64,000 nt of DNA from Chryseobacterium vaccae (GTDB lineage Bacteria; Bacteroidota; Bacteroidia; Flavobacteriales; Weeksellaceae): positions 930,001 through 994,000 of the forward strand of contig NZ_VSWH01000001.1 of assembly GCF_009602705.1 (NCBI RefSeq), in the 5' to 3' direction. Both the position numbers and the translations under genes were made by a program. Below the pieces are notes generated by a model. The model was not told the DNA's origin, searched no databases, and saw only the letters and a program-made list of their open reading frames with translations. Each line of letters opens with the position of its first letter. The stretch's first letter is position 1. Positions 32,882 to 41,476 of the stretch are shown piece by piece.

Positions 32882-33943
32882 CTACTTTACGATATTGATT
32901 TTGGATCCGTTATCAAGATTGATCTGTCCGCTGGTAATTACCTGTTCTCCTCCATTCAGACCACTTAATATCTGAACTTTGTCTCCATATACCTTACCAA
33001 TCGTTACTTTGATCATCTTAGCTGTACCGTTCTGAACGATGAACAGCTGTCCTGAGCTTACTCCGTTTACGAAAGCTTCTGCAGGTACAGTGATCATATT
33101 CTGTGTTTCGGCACCGTTATTGGTTTTAAAGGTAGCAGTTGCATACATCCCCGCCTTCAGGTTTCCTCTGTTCTGAACTTCAATTTCAACCGGGAAATTA
33201 AGGGAAGCATCACTTTTCGGAGCAATGAATGTGATCCTACCTACAAAAGAATCTTCCGGTAATACATTCACTTTAATAGGAACTTCCTGACCTAGCTGGA
33301 TTTTCCCGATCTGGCTTTCATCCACCAAAACAGATAATTTCAGACTGTTGATGTTAACGATCTCAAACATTGCTGTTCCTGGAGAAACCACAGTTCCCGG
33401 CTCAACCATTTTTTTGTTGATGGTACCACTGATCCCTGCACGAATGCTTGTATCATTTACTTTTACACTCTGTGCTCTTACCGCAGCCTGCATATTTTTC
33501 AGCTGTAGTCTTGAATTATCCAGTTGCTGCTTGGTAACTCCTCCTGTTTTATAGGCATTTTCATAACGTTGGTTATCAATAATTGCATTCTGAAGGTTAT
33601 TTTGAGCCTGGGTAACGTCAACTTCGATGGCATCTTTCTTTATGGTTGCCAAAACCTGACCAGCTCCTACTCTAGAACCTTCTTTTACCAAAACACTTAC
33701 GATACGTCCTGAGATCTCTGAAGACTGGTTCATTTCCTGTTTAGGAATGAATGTTCCGTTAGCTGAATAATCTGTATCAATATTTTCTCTTGCAACAGTT
33801 ACCACATTCACATTGATCTTATCGACCTGCTTAGCAACCTCCTTTACTTCCTGGGTCTGTTTTTCTTTGTTTCCTGCAATCTTGTAAGCTGCAAGACCTA
33901 CCAGCACTGCCGCTACGATGATATATATTAAAGTTTTTTTCAT
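32882..33943 (-). CDS. RND efflux periplasmic adaptor (membrane fusion protein)
   Basis: This 353-residue protein has an N-terminal membrane anchor or uncleaved signal (LIYIIVAAVLVGLAAYKIAG). A lipoyl/barrel-sandwich region follows (GRIVSVLVKEGSRVGAGQVLA), then an alpha hairpin (about 105-155), the second lipoyl half (TSIRAGISGTINKKMVEPGT), a beta barrel and a membrane-proximal domain. It links the permease to TolC across the periplasm. The hairpin is short, as expected for a TolC-type partner. It lies between the tolC-like and pump genes with gaps of 9 and 7 bp. Confidence 0.95.
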   Translation of the reverse strand: MKKTLIYIIVAAVLVGLAAYKIAGNKEKQTQEVKEVAKQVDKINVNVVTVARENIDTDYSANGTFIPKQEMNQSSEISGRIVSVLVKEGSRVGAGQVLATIKKDAIEVDVTQAQNNLQNAIIDNQRYENAYKTGGVTKQQLDNSRLQLKNMQAAVRAQSVKVNDTSIRAGISGTINKKMVEPGTVVSPGTAMFEIVNINSLKLSVLVDESQIGKIQLGQEVPIKVNVLPEDSFVGRITFIAPKSDASLNFPVEIEVQNRGNLKAGMYATATFKTNNGAETQNMITVPAEAFVNGVSSGQLFIVQNGTAKMIKVTIGKVYGDKVQILSGLNGGEQVITSGQINLDNGSKINIVK

Positions 33944-33952
33944 TTTAGTTTA

Positions 33953-35305
33953 TTATAAGTTTTGTAATGTGTTGAGTTCGCCTTTAGCTTTAATCAGTTT
34001 GATCTCAGCCTGCTTATAGTCTAATAATGCGTTGGAGTAGTTCTGTTTTGCCTGTGTTAAAGCGTTTTCAGAATCCAATACTTCTGTAAGGGTTGCCAAT
34101 CCGTACTGATAGTTAGACTGGGTATTTTTCTGTACTCTTTCTGCCAGCTCCACATTGTCTTTCATACTCTGGATATTGATAATAGCATTTTCCATATTGG
34201 TAATGGCATTTTTGTAATCCAGATCTAAGCTCAGCTGTGTTTTCTGAATATCCTGATCAATATCCTGAATATCGATTTCTGCCTGCTGAATTTTTGCTTT
34301 TGTAGCTCCACCAGTGAAGATCGGGATATTAACATTCAAGCCTATCGCTGAATAATCGCTCCAAAGTACCCCGTTATTAAGTCCGTTGGTTAAAGGAAAC
34401 TTCTTACCCATTCCAGCCCAGCCGTAGCTTGCAGTAAGGTTTACCGTAGGATACAGATAGGCTTCTGTTGCTTTTTTGTTAAACTGAAGAAGTTCTCTGT
34501 TCTTATTCAGTACTTTAAGCTCTGTACGGTTTTCTAAATTCACATTGCTTGCAATAAGTTCAGGTTTCGGCTCAATTGTTTTTTCTTCAAGCTCGATATC
34601 TGTACCGATCGGAACTCCCATATAAAATTTCAAAGCATTTTTAGAAAGCTCAACAGAGTTGATCAGCTGCTGTTTATTGGAACCGATGTTGGTAAGCTGT
34701 ACGTTGGTACGGTCAAGGTCAATAGATTTAGCTAAACCATTATCCACCAAGCTTTTGATCACGTTTCTTACTCTTTCCGTATTGGCGTAGCTGGCTTCTA
34801 CAGTCTTCAGATTTTCTTCCTGAACAAATACCTGATAGTAGGCGGTTGCTACGTTCTCAATGATCTGTTCATTGGTAAGTTCTGCATTCAGAATATAGAA
34901 TTCTCTGGTAGATTTTGCAGCCTTAAGACCTGTAAAAACTCTCTGGTCAAATAAAGCCTGCTGAAGCTGGACTACTGCACTTGAGCTCCATGGTTGTCCT
35001 AACTGAGCTCTGATTCTTTCGCCACCAAATTCAAGCAAAGATTCCTGAATAATTGGATTGTAGGTAAGTCCTGCTGTAGCACTGATCTGTGGAAGAGCTC
35101 CGGCTCTGGCCTCATCAATTTTATATTCGGCTTTTTTCACCTGTAGTGCAGCTTTTTTAGCTTCTGCCTTATTCTGCAATGCCTGTTTGATTGCTTCTGG
35201 CAAAGAAACCTGCTGCTGTGCAGATACCGATGAAAAACCGAAAATCATAAATGCTGCAGCTATCCCAATTTTTAGCTTTTTAGCAGTTATACGTTTTCTG
35301 TTCAT
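33953..35305 (-). CDS. TolC-family outer-membrane efflux channel
   Basis: This 450-residue protein has a signal peptide (about residues 1-29, ending SSVSAQ). Two repeated outer-membrane efflux domains follow, with long coiled coils (ALQNKAEAKKAALQVKKAEY near the start; YGLATLTEVLDSENALTQA near the end) typical of TolC channels. The trimer spans the outer membrane and periplasm and completes the RND export path. It is the first gene of the efflux operon. A 97-bp gap separates it from the TetR gene on the same strand, so read-through from the regulator gene is likely. Confidence 0.95.
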   Translation of the reverse strand: MNRKRITAKKLKIGIAAAFMIFGFSSVSAQQQVSLPEAIKQALQNKAEAKKAALQVKKAEYKIDEARAGALPQISATAGLTYNPIIQESLLEFGGERIRAQLGQPWSSSAVVQLQQALFDQRVFTGLKAAKSTREFYILNAELTNEQIIENVATAYYQVFVQEENLKTVEASYANTERVRNVIKSLVDNGLAKSIDLDRTNVQLTNIGSNKQQLINSVELSKNALKFYMGVPIGTDIELEEKTIEPKPELIASNVNLENRTELKVLNKNRELLQFNKKATEAYLYPTVNLTASYGWAGMGKKFPLTNGLNNGVLWSDYSAIGLNVNIPIFTGGATKAKIQQAEIDIQDIDQDIQKTQLSLDLDYKNAITNMENAIINIQSMKDNVELAERVQKNTQSNYQYGLATLTEVLDSENALTQAKQNYSNALLDYKQAEIKLIKAKGELNTLQNL

Positions 35306-35402
35306 AATTTTATACTTCGTTTATTTTTTTAATTTGATTTTTCTCTTTCAATGTTTATATTTCTAAAGGACGGATCACTTTTAAAAATACTTTAACATTT
35401 TT

Positions 35403-35996
35403 TTAGTTTTTGAACAACATATTGATAATAATCTCTTTTCTTTCGGAAATGATCTTATCATATTCTTCATCATTAATCATCAGATTCTCCATGAATAAAG
35501 GTCTTATGGCACTCGGAAAAACGAGAAGCGATACCATATTGAGAATGAATTGTACGGGAGCCATTTTCTCAATATTTCCAAGCTCCATCTCTTTTTCAAT
35601 GTCCTTGTATAAAGTCTCCAGAAAATCTTCTTCAATTTCTTTCTGATGACAATTTCCTTTATTGATCTGGGAAACAATATAGGTTTCCAGATACGGATAC
35701 TGAAGGCTTGTAGAAAGACTGCTTTCTATGAATTTGCTCATTTTTTCCTTAAAAGGAAGATCTGAGGTCTGAATGATTTTTGATTTTTCCTGCTCCACTT
35801 TCTGGGCTTCGTCAAAGATGATCTGAATCAGATTATCCCTTGAACGGAAGTAGTAGTTAATAAGCGTCCTGTTTACTCCGGCTTCATCTGCAATCTCCTG
35901 GGTAGTTGCGCCAAATTTTCCTTTCACAAAGAATAAATTCTTCGCGGTCTCCTTGATCAATTCCTGTGTTTGGTCCTTTTTTGCTTGATTTGACAT
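35403..35996 (-). CDS. TetR-family transcriptional repressor of the efflux operon
   Basis: This 197-residue protein has an N-terminal helix-turn-helix (about 25-50, GATTQEIADEAGVNRTLINY) followed by FRSRDNLIQIIFDEA, the usual TetR transition. The C-terminal ligand-binding domain is about 60-197. It lies directly upstream of the tolC-adaptor-pump genes on the same strand, the common arrangement for a local repressor that also controls its own gene. Palindromes ATTGTTAAACAAt/a directly before its start at 35998-36010 and at 36048-36060 are probable binding sites. The inducer is unknown. Confidence 0.93.
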   Translation of the reverse strand: MSNQAKKDQTQELIKETAKNLFFVKGKFGATTQEIADEAGVNRTLINYYFRSRDNLIQIIFDEAQKVEQEKSKIIQTSDLPFKEKMSKFIESSLSTSLQYPYLETYIVSQINKGNCHQKEIEEDFLETLYKDIEKEMELGNIEKMAPVQFILNMVSLLVFPSAIRPLFMENLMINDEEYDKIISERKEIIINMLFKN

Positions 35997-35997
35997 T

Positions 35998-36079
35998 ATT
36001 GTTAAACAATTTTGTGCAAATTTAAATCAAATTCTGTTTTTGACAAAATTGTTAAACAAAATAATTAAACAAAATTGTT
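35998..36079 (-). promoter_or_regulatory. repeated TetR-type operator upstream of the efflux operon
   Basis: ATTGTTAAACAAT (35998-36010) and ATTGTTAAACAAA (36048-36060) are near-identical odd-centred palindromes 50 bp apart. ACAAAATTGTT also occurs at 36043-36053 and 36069-36079, and its inverse AACAATTTTGT at 36005-36015. The first site touches the regulator gene start. Confidence 0.65.
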
Positions 36080-36173
36080 ATGACATGCATCATGTTTTTG
36101 TAATTTTATATACATTCAATTATTAACTAACTTTAACCAGTCAGATTAAGAAAGTTAGGAACAAAAGGCTGGA

Positions 36174-36312
36174 AGTTACTTTTAGTTATAGATAGTAAAA
36201 ACCATTGTAAAATCAAATTAGCTAAAAATAAACACATGTTATTGATGTTCTGCATAACTTCTCTCTTCCAGCTTCAAATCTACATCAAACTCCTAAACTT
36301 AAGTTGATTATA
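36174..36312 (+). repeat. dispersed ~150-bp intergenic repeat, copy 2
   Basis: It shares TTAGTTATAGATA, CATTGTAAA, ATAAACAC-TTGTTAT-like, GCATAACTTCTCTCTTCCAG and CTTCAAA in the same order as copy 3 and, inverted, copy 1. It fills most of the 418-bp region between the TetR gene and the CvfB-like gene; the remainder holds the TetR operators and a terminator. No open frame is present. Confidence 0.75.
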
Positions 36313-36340
36313 AAAAACAAAACAGGTAATCAGACCAAAT

Positions 36341-36367
36341 AAAAAAGACCACCCACTGGGCAGTCTT
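36341..36367 (-). terminator. terminator of the CvfB-like gene
   Basis: On the minus strand AAGAC and CCC pair with GGG and GTCTT around a small loop, followed by TTTTTT. Confidence 0.7.
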
Positions 36368-36414
36368 AATATATTTTAAATGTTATTTTTTCAGATCAGT
36401 CTAAAGAATAAAAA

Positions 36415-37239
36415 TTATAGTAGTCGGATTTTGTCTTCTGAAATATCAATAACTTTATCCTTATACAGTCCGCCAATGGCTTTCTTGAAATTCTTTTTGC
36501 TCATTTGAAGCTCTTCCTTGATCTCTTCTGGTGAGGATTTATCCGAAAGATGGATCAGTCCGTAATTCTCTTCCAGTCTGTCAAGAATCTTCTTTCTGAA
36601 TTCATCAATATTTTCGAAACCTTCCGGCTGCAGGGAAACATCAATTTTCCCATCTTCACGGATCGTTTTAATGTACCCCCCTTCCTCAGACAACGGATAC
36701 AGTTTTTTGAATACATCCGAAGCGTATATCAAACCAATATATTTTTTATTGATGACTACATTCCAGCCCAATTCGCTTTCATTCATCATGATAAGGTCTA
36801 CTTTGTCCCCTTTTTTGAACGGCAGATCCTCATATTGCGGATTTCTTTTGAACTTTGTTGTTCCAGTGATCAGATCCAAATCTTCATCTACATAAATATG
36901 GACCAGATATCTTTTCCCTTCGATGATTTTTGATTTCTGCTGCTTGTATGGGATAAAAAGATCTTTGATGATCCCCCAATCCATAAACGCTCCACTCGGA
37001 AGACTCTGTACACAGCTCATTACTGCAAACTCTCCTACTTCAGCCAATGGAATTTCAGTCGTAGCCTTTAATTTCTGGTCATCCTGATAAACAAATACTT
37101 CTACCTCTTCACCGGTTTCTTTGTCGTCCTGAATGAAGATCTTTGGCAAAAAAGCTTTTTCTCCTGATTCATCCGTGAGGATCCATCCTGAAGTATTTTT
37201 TTCTGAAATTTTTAAAGTCTGGGTTTTTCCGAGTTGCAT
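36415..37239 (-). CDS. CvfB-like S1-type RNA-binding protein
   Basis: This 274-residue protein fits the CvfB (YitL) family: three S1-type OB folds (about 1-60, 65-130, 140-210) and a C-terminal winged helix (about 225-274, with MSKKNFKKAIGGLYKDKVI). Diagnostic stretches are FLPKIFI, GAFMDWGIIKDLFIPY and the YIGLIYASDVF turn of the third S1 domain. CvfB binds RNA and affects virulence-factor expression in Staphylococcus; the role here is unknown. It stands alone with its own terminator. Confidence 0.92.
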   Translation of the reverse strand: MQLGKTQTLKISEKNTSGWILTDESGEKAFLPKIFIQDDKETGEEVEVFVYQDDQKLKATTEIPLAEVGEFAVMSCVQSLPSGAFMDWGIIKDLFIPYKQQKSKIIEGKRYLVHIYVDEDLDLITGTTKFKRNPQYEDLPFKKGDKVDLIMMNESELGWNVVINKKYIGLIYASDVFKKLYPLSEEGGYIKTIREDGKIDVSLQPEGFENIDEFRKKILDRLEENYGLIHLSDKSSPEEIKEELQMSKKNFKKAIGGLYKDKVIDISEDKIRLL

Positions 37240-37369
37240 TGATGATAAAATTAGCTGACAAAGGTACGGAAATTTGAAGATTTTAAACCATCAGATTCCT
37301 TTATGATTTTTTAAAGTTGGCTTTTGGCTTTACATAGGTAGAAAACCCGTGATTATTAATGAACATGGA

Positions 37370-37433
37370 TTGGGGTTAAAGCCAATTGGATTATTATCTT
37401 TTTAATGGGCTTTAGCCCATTTTTATTGAATAA
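37370..37433 (+). repeat. GGGCTnnAGCCC-TATTGAATAA intergenic element, copy B
   Basis: A GGTTAAAGCC half-site is followed by GGATT and a T-rich spacer. An 18-bp perfect palindrome (37404-37421, core GGGCTTTAGCCC) and TATTGAATAAGG follow, the same order as copy A at 25490-25556. It lies between the cvfB-like gene and the DUF4476 gene. Confidence 0.7.
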
Positions 37434-37467
37434 GGAAGTCTATAAAACAAGGATATTGATAAGGTTA

Positions 37468-37500
37468 AAAAAAAGAGAAACCTATGAGGTCTCTCTTTTT
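37468..37500. terminator. terminator of the DUF4476 gene
   Basis: AAAGAGAAACC pairs with GGTCTCTCTTT (one mismatch) around TATGA, with A and T tracts on the two sides. Confidence 0.8.
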
Positions 37501-37504
37501 CTTA

Positions 37505-38356
37505 TTATGATCTTGAAATATATTCCATGAGCTCTTTTTTGCTGTTCTCGAAGTCAAAAGCATCGTATACCAGGAAATATTTGTTTTTATCTGCACAGTT
37601 TCTATACATAGATTTGGCAAGAGACAGCCTGTTTTTATCGAAGCTGATTAACTTCATCAAATCCCGTATTTGTGCAGAGGTAAACAGAGAGTTGTTCATC
37701 TGCTGATTAATCATGGCTATCTTATTGTCATCGAACTTGGCATTTCTCTGAAGCATATCAACAAACTGGCGGAAGGTATTATTATCCATCACATTTCCGG
37801 AGTTATTCCAATTGCCGGGCTGATTTCCGTAAGGATTGTTCCAGATATCATTCCAATCATTGAAGGCATATTGCCCCTGAACCGGATAAGAATCCAATAA
37901 ATATAATCCTTCATTTGTAAAGAAATCCAGTACCATTCTGCTGTTATTTCTAAGCGTCAAAGTAGTTCTGTAGATCAGAAATCCGTTATTATAGACTGAA
38001 ATAAAATTTCTTCCGGACTGAAGATCAAAGAAACGGTATTTTCCTGAACCGTTTGAGATAGTCTGATCTCCGACTTCTACTGTAAAATAGCCCTGTTCAG
38101 GAATTCGCAGGAAAACTTCTGCATAACCGTAATTCCGGTTCCATTGGTAATTTGGGCTTTTAATTCTGTTTTGCTGGCCATTTATATTGCCAGACCTTGA
38201 ATTGTCAAAAGATCTGTTCTTTGTATTGACACTTCCCTGAGCCTTCATTTCTGTTGATGTTGCCTCATTTTTCAAAAGTTCGCCAACTTTTCCTGCTTCC
38301 TGTGCAGATAAACTAAGTCCTGCGAATATGATTAAACTTGTAAAGATATTTTTCAT
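37505..38356 (-). CDS. secreted DUF4476-domain protein
   Basis: This 283-residue protein has a signal peptide (MKNIFTSLIIFAGLSLSAQ). A low-complexity Asn/Ser/Arg-rich region lies at about 40-75. A beta-rich domain follows (about 80-150, YAEVFLRIPEQGYFTVEVG), and a C-terminal DUF4476 helical domain (about 190-283, FRQFVDMLQRNAKFDDNKIA and MKLISFDKNRLSLAKSMY). The family occurs in Bacteroidota and animals without known activity. It is monocistronic, with terminators on both sides (37468-37500 and 38394-38425). Confidence 0.88.
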   Translation of the reverse strand: MKNIFTSLIIFAGLSLSAQEAGKVGELLKNEATSTEMKAQGSVNTKNRSFDNSRSGNINGQQNRIKSPNYQWNRNYGYAEVFLRIPEQGYFTVEVGDQTISNGSGKYRFFDLQSGRNFISVYNNGFLIYRTTLTLRNNSRMVLDFFTNEGLYLLDSYPVQGQYAFNDWNDIWNNPYGNQPGNWNNSGNVMDNNTFRQFVDMLQRNAKFDDNKIAMINQQMNNSLFTSAQIRDLMKLISFDKNRLSLAKSMYRNCADKNKYFLVYDAFDFENSKKELMEYISRS

Positions 38357-38393
38357 AGGTGAAATTTATTATTCTGCACTCCATTTCTGTGCC

Positions 38394-38425
38394 AAAAAAA
38401 AGAGAAACAGAAACTGCTTCTCTTT
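38394..38425 (-). terminator. terminator of lpdA
   Basis: AAAGAGAA and CAG pair with CTG and TTCTCTTT around AAA. On the minus strand the hairpin is followed by a run of T. Confidence 0.85.
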
Positions 38426-38458
38426 AATTATTTAAATATTTTAATTTTTCAATTAAAA

Positions 38459-39862
38459 TTACATATGAATCGGTCTTTTTGCCGTAGCATCCAATGCTGC
38501 TTCTTTAATAGCTTCTGCATAGGTTGGGTGAGCATGAGAACTTCTTGCGATGTCTTCAGCACTTGCACGGAATTCCATAGCAATTACTCCTTCAGCAATA
38601 AGGTCAGCAGCTCTTGCTCCAATGATATGCATACCTAACACCTCATCAGTTTTCTCGTCAGCAATAATCTTCACAAGACCATCAATATCACCACTTGCAC
38701 GGCTTCTACCTAATGCTCTCATTGGGAATGAACCTACTTTGTAAGCTACTCCTTCTTCTTTTAACTGTTCTTCAGTTTTACCAACTCCGGCAACCTCAGG
38801 CCATGTATAAACCACACCAGGAATCAGGTTATAGTTGATGTGAGGTTTTTGTCCTGCTAATGTTTCAGCAACAAAAACTCCTTCTTCTTCAGCTTTGTGA
38901 GCAAGCATTGCTCCTTTGATCACGTCACCAATCGCATAGATGTTGGCAACGTTAGTCTGTAAATGATCGTTTACTTTTACTCTTCCTCTTTCATCAAGTT
39001 CTACTCCTGCTTTTTCAAGGGCAAGTCCGTCTGTGTATGGTTTTCTACCTACAGAAACAAGGCAGTAATCTCCTTCTACCACTACTTCTTCTCCTTTTTT
39101 ATCTTTAGCGGTGATCTTCACAGTATCTCCGTTTCTCTCCACAGCAGAAACCGCCGTAGAAAGCATAAACTTCATTCCCTGTTTTTTAAGAACTTTAGTC
39201 AATTCTTTGCTTAAAGCTCCGTCCATTCCAGGAATGATCTTATCCATAAATTCAACAACTGTTACCTGAGCTCCCAATCTTAAGTATACAGATCCTAATT
39301 CAAGACCAATTACTCCTCCTCCGATTACTACAAGGTGCTTAGGAATTTCTTTAAGGTTTAAAGCTTCCGTGGAAGTAATCACTCTTTCTTTATCTAGTGT
39401 GATGAAAGGTAGAGAAGATGGTTTAGATCCTGATGCAATGATGGTATATTTAGATTCGATTGTTTCAGAAGAACCGTCATTTTTAGTAACCTTGATCTGA
39501 GTAGCAGATTCGAAGCTTCCTACGCCTTCAAAAACAGTAATTTTATTTTTGCTCATCAGGTAGCTGATTCCGTCTGTATTTTGTTTGATTACTTCGTTTT
39601 TACGCTCAATCATTCTTGCAATATCTGCCTGTGGTTCATTGATAATGATCCCATGACCTGCAAAATTGTGTTTTGCATTCTCGAAATGCTCAGAGCTGTC
39701 CAGAAGCGCTTTTGAAGGAATACATCCAACGTTAAGACAAGTTCCGCCTAAAGTTGAATATTTTTCAATAATTGCTGTTTTGAAACCTAATTGAGCTGCA
39801 CGGATAGCAGCTACATAACCACCGGGACCAGAACCTATTACGGTAACATCGAATTGACTCAT
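38459..39862 (-). CDS. lpdA: dihydrolipoyl dehydrogenase
   Basis: This 467-residue flavoprotein is the E3 subunit of pyruvate, 2-oxoglutarate or branched-chain oxo-acid dehydrogenases and reoxidises dihydrolipoamide with NAD. The FAD loop GSGPGGYVAAIRAAQLG is at about 11-27. The redox disulfide is in GGTCLNVGCIPSKAL (about 40-54), the NAD loop in VIGGGVIGLELG (about 180-191), and the catalytic His-Glu pair in HAHPTYAEAIKEA near the C-terminus. Length is normal. No E1/E2 genes are adjacent, so it is a stand-alone E3 shared by several complexes. Its terminator is at 38394-38425. Confidence 0.98.
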   Translation of the reverse strand: MSQFDVTVIGSGPGGYVAAIRAAQLGFKTAIIEKYSTLGGTCLNVGCIPSKALLDSSEHFENAKHNFAGHGIIINEPQADIARMIERKNEVIKQNTDGISYLMSKNKITVFEGVGSFESATQIKVTKNDGSSETIESKYTIIASGSKPSSLPFITLDKERVITSTEALNLKEIPKHLVVIGGGVIGLELGSVYLRLGAQVTVVEFMDKIIPGMDGALSKELTKVLKKQGMKFMLSTAVSAVERNGDTVKITAKDKKGEEVVVEGDYCLVSVGRKPYTDGLALEKAGVELDERGRVKVNDHLQTNVANIYAIGDVIKGAMLAHKAEEEGVFVAETLAGQKPHINYNLIPGVVYTWPEVAGVGKTEEQLKEEGVAYKVGSFPMRALGRSRASGDIDGLVKIIADEKTDEVLGMHIIGARAADLIAEGVIAMEFRASAEDIARSSHAHPTYAEAIKEAALDATAKRPIHM

Positions 39863-39989
39863 GTTATTCTATGAATTTGTTTATTATTATCTTTCTTAAT
39901 TCTCACAAATTTACATATAAATTATCAAGCGCCAAAGTGAGTTTTGTCAATTTTGAAATCAGGAAATTTTAAATATCTTAAGGCACCGG

Positions 39990-40337
39990 CTAATCTACCA
40001 TTACTTTTCCCTTTCCTATTGTCGCCGGACTTTCAAAAAACGGGCCTCCATACACATACCATTCAAGATTTTCCAAATGCTCTACTGCATTTTCCGGCGT
40101 TATCTGTGTCCGATCTTTTTTAGAAACAATTCCTTTGTACCATCTTCCTGAATTGGGAGAATTTTTATTTTCAGTAAAATAATGAATCCATATTCTCTGG
40201 CATAACTTACACTGTTGAATCGTTACTTCTCCATGCCTGCCGTCAGTATGATCTATACCTAATTCTGAACTTCTGTATTCAGTATAGCTGGAAGTAGGTT
40301 TTTCACAAGCACAACCTATTTGGGGGATTTTTGTCAT
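39990..40337 (-). CDS. small CxC/CxxC protein of unknown function
   Basis: This 115-residue protein has two cysteine pairs (C9/C11 and C43/C46, with KLCQRIWIHYF) that could hold zinc, and a C-terminal part rich in aromatic and acidic residues (ENLEWYVYGGPFFES). No family was recognised. It lies alone between lpdA and the glycan operon, with 62 bp before the glycosyltransferase stop. The regular spacing of the cysteines supports a real gene. Confidence 0.75.
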   Translation of the reverse strand: MTKIPQIGCACEKPTSSYTEYRSSELGIDHTDGRHGEVTIQQCKLCQRIWIHYFTENKNSPNSGRWYKGIVSKKDRTQITPENAVEHLENLEWYVYGGPFFESPATIGKGKVMVD

Positions 40338-40399
40338 TAATATCTGTTTTATCAGACCCCAAATCTAAGAAAATAAAAGCCCACAAGGCAATAGGATTA

Positions 40400-41476
40400 T
40401 TACTTCGTTAACTCCTGCAAAACCTTTTCATACTGATCCAAAATAACATTTTTAGAGAATCTTGATCTAATGGAGTTTTTAATAGATTCTTTATCATAAG
40501 TTCTCTGCAATACCTCTATAACCTTCTCAGCAAAGTCAGCCGTATGTTCAATATCCGAAATTTCTCCATTGATCTGATTCTGAATGATCTCATTAATTCC
40601 TCCCGGACAGTTATTGGCTAAAGAATAGGTTCCGCAGGCTCCGGCTTCCAGAAGCACATTGGGGAAGCCTTCATATCTTGAAGAAAGAATAAAAAGATCC
40701 GCAAATTTCAAAAACTGGTAGGGATTTTCCTGTTTTCCATGAAAAATAACGTTTTTTAAACCCAAGTTTTCCTTCATCGCGTACAGCATTTCCTTATCGC
40801 CTCCGTCCCCAAGAATATGGAGCAGGATATTTTCATGGGTCAATTTTGAGAAGACTTTCAACAGGTTATCAAATCCTTTTCTGGAGGATAAATTTCCGAT
40901 GGCCACCACATTTTTATAATCATCTTTAAAGCTTTCAGGTTTTACAGAAATGTCCAGTTTAGCATTGATAAAATCGAAATCAACAGGATTATTGATTTTA
41001 ACAATCTTCTTTTCCTTAATGTTGAAATTTTCTATTAAATCCTTCTTCATATCATCACTTTGCGCGATGATCCTCTGAAAATTATTATAAAAATTATAAA
41101 AAACTTTTATTTCCTTTTTGGTTACATGCTGTGAGACGACATTGGTTTCTCTGGAGATAAACTTGGTCTTTTTTAAAAACGGAATAAACGGGGATATAAA
41201 CGCTGAGATTTCGCCCCAACCGGAAAAGAAAACATCTGGTTTCTCCTTATAAATAATCGGTAAAATTTTAAAAATTGAAAACCTAATTCTTTCTATACCC
41301 AATTCCCGTACTTTGATATTGGGTTTAAGCTGTGAAGTGGGAAAATCTACATTTTTAAAAAGGAAAAGAGTAAAGTCATATTTCTCATCATCCAAATGAT
41401 TGAGCAGGGTAAAAATAATTCTCTCTGCTCCTCCAAAAGTGAGCCCTGGTAAAAGAAAGTAAACTTTTTTTTTCAT
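40400..41476 (-). CDS. GT4-family glycosyltransferase
   Basis: This 358-residue protein should transfer a sugar from a nucleotide donor to a growing surface glycan at the cytoplasmic membrane face. It is a two-domain GT-B fold: PGLTFGGAERIIFTLLNHL at the N-terminus is the acceptor-side loop, VVAIGNLSSRKGFDNLL and HILGDGG are donor-side motifs, and SSRYEGFPNVLLEAGACG carries the EX7E motif. The start overlaps the formyltransferase stop by one base (TAATG), so it is the last gene of the three-gene operon. The sugar is unknown. Confidence 0.92.
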   Translation of the reverse strand: MKKKVYFLLPGLTFGGAERIIFTLLNHLDDEKYDFTLFLFKNVDFPTSQLKPNIKVRELGIERIRFSIFKILPIIYKEKPDVFFSGWGEISAFISPFIPFLKKTKFISRETNVVSQHVTKKEIKVFYNFYNNFQRIIAQSDDMKKDLIENFNIKEKKIVKINNPVDFDFINAKLDISVKPESFKDDYKNVVAIGNLSSRKGFDNLLKVFSKLTHENILLHILGDGGDKEMLYAMKENLGLKNVIFHGKQENPYQFLKFADLFILSSRYEGFPNVLLEAGACGTYSLANNCPGGINEIIQNQINGEISDIEHTADFAEKVIEVLQRTYDKESIKNSIRSRFSKNVILDQYEKVLQELTK

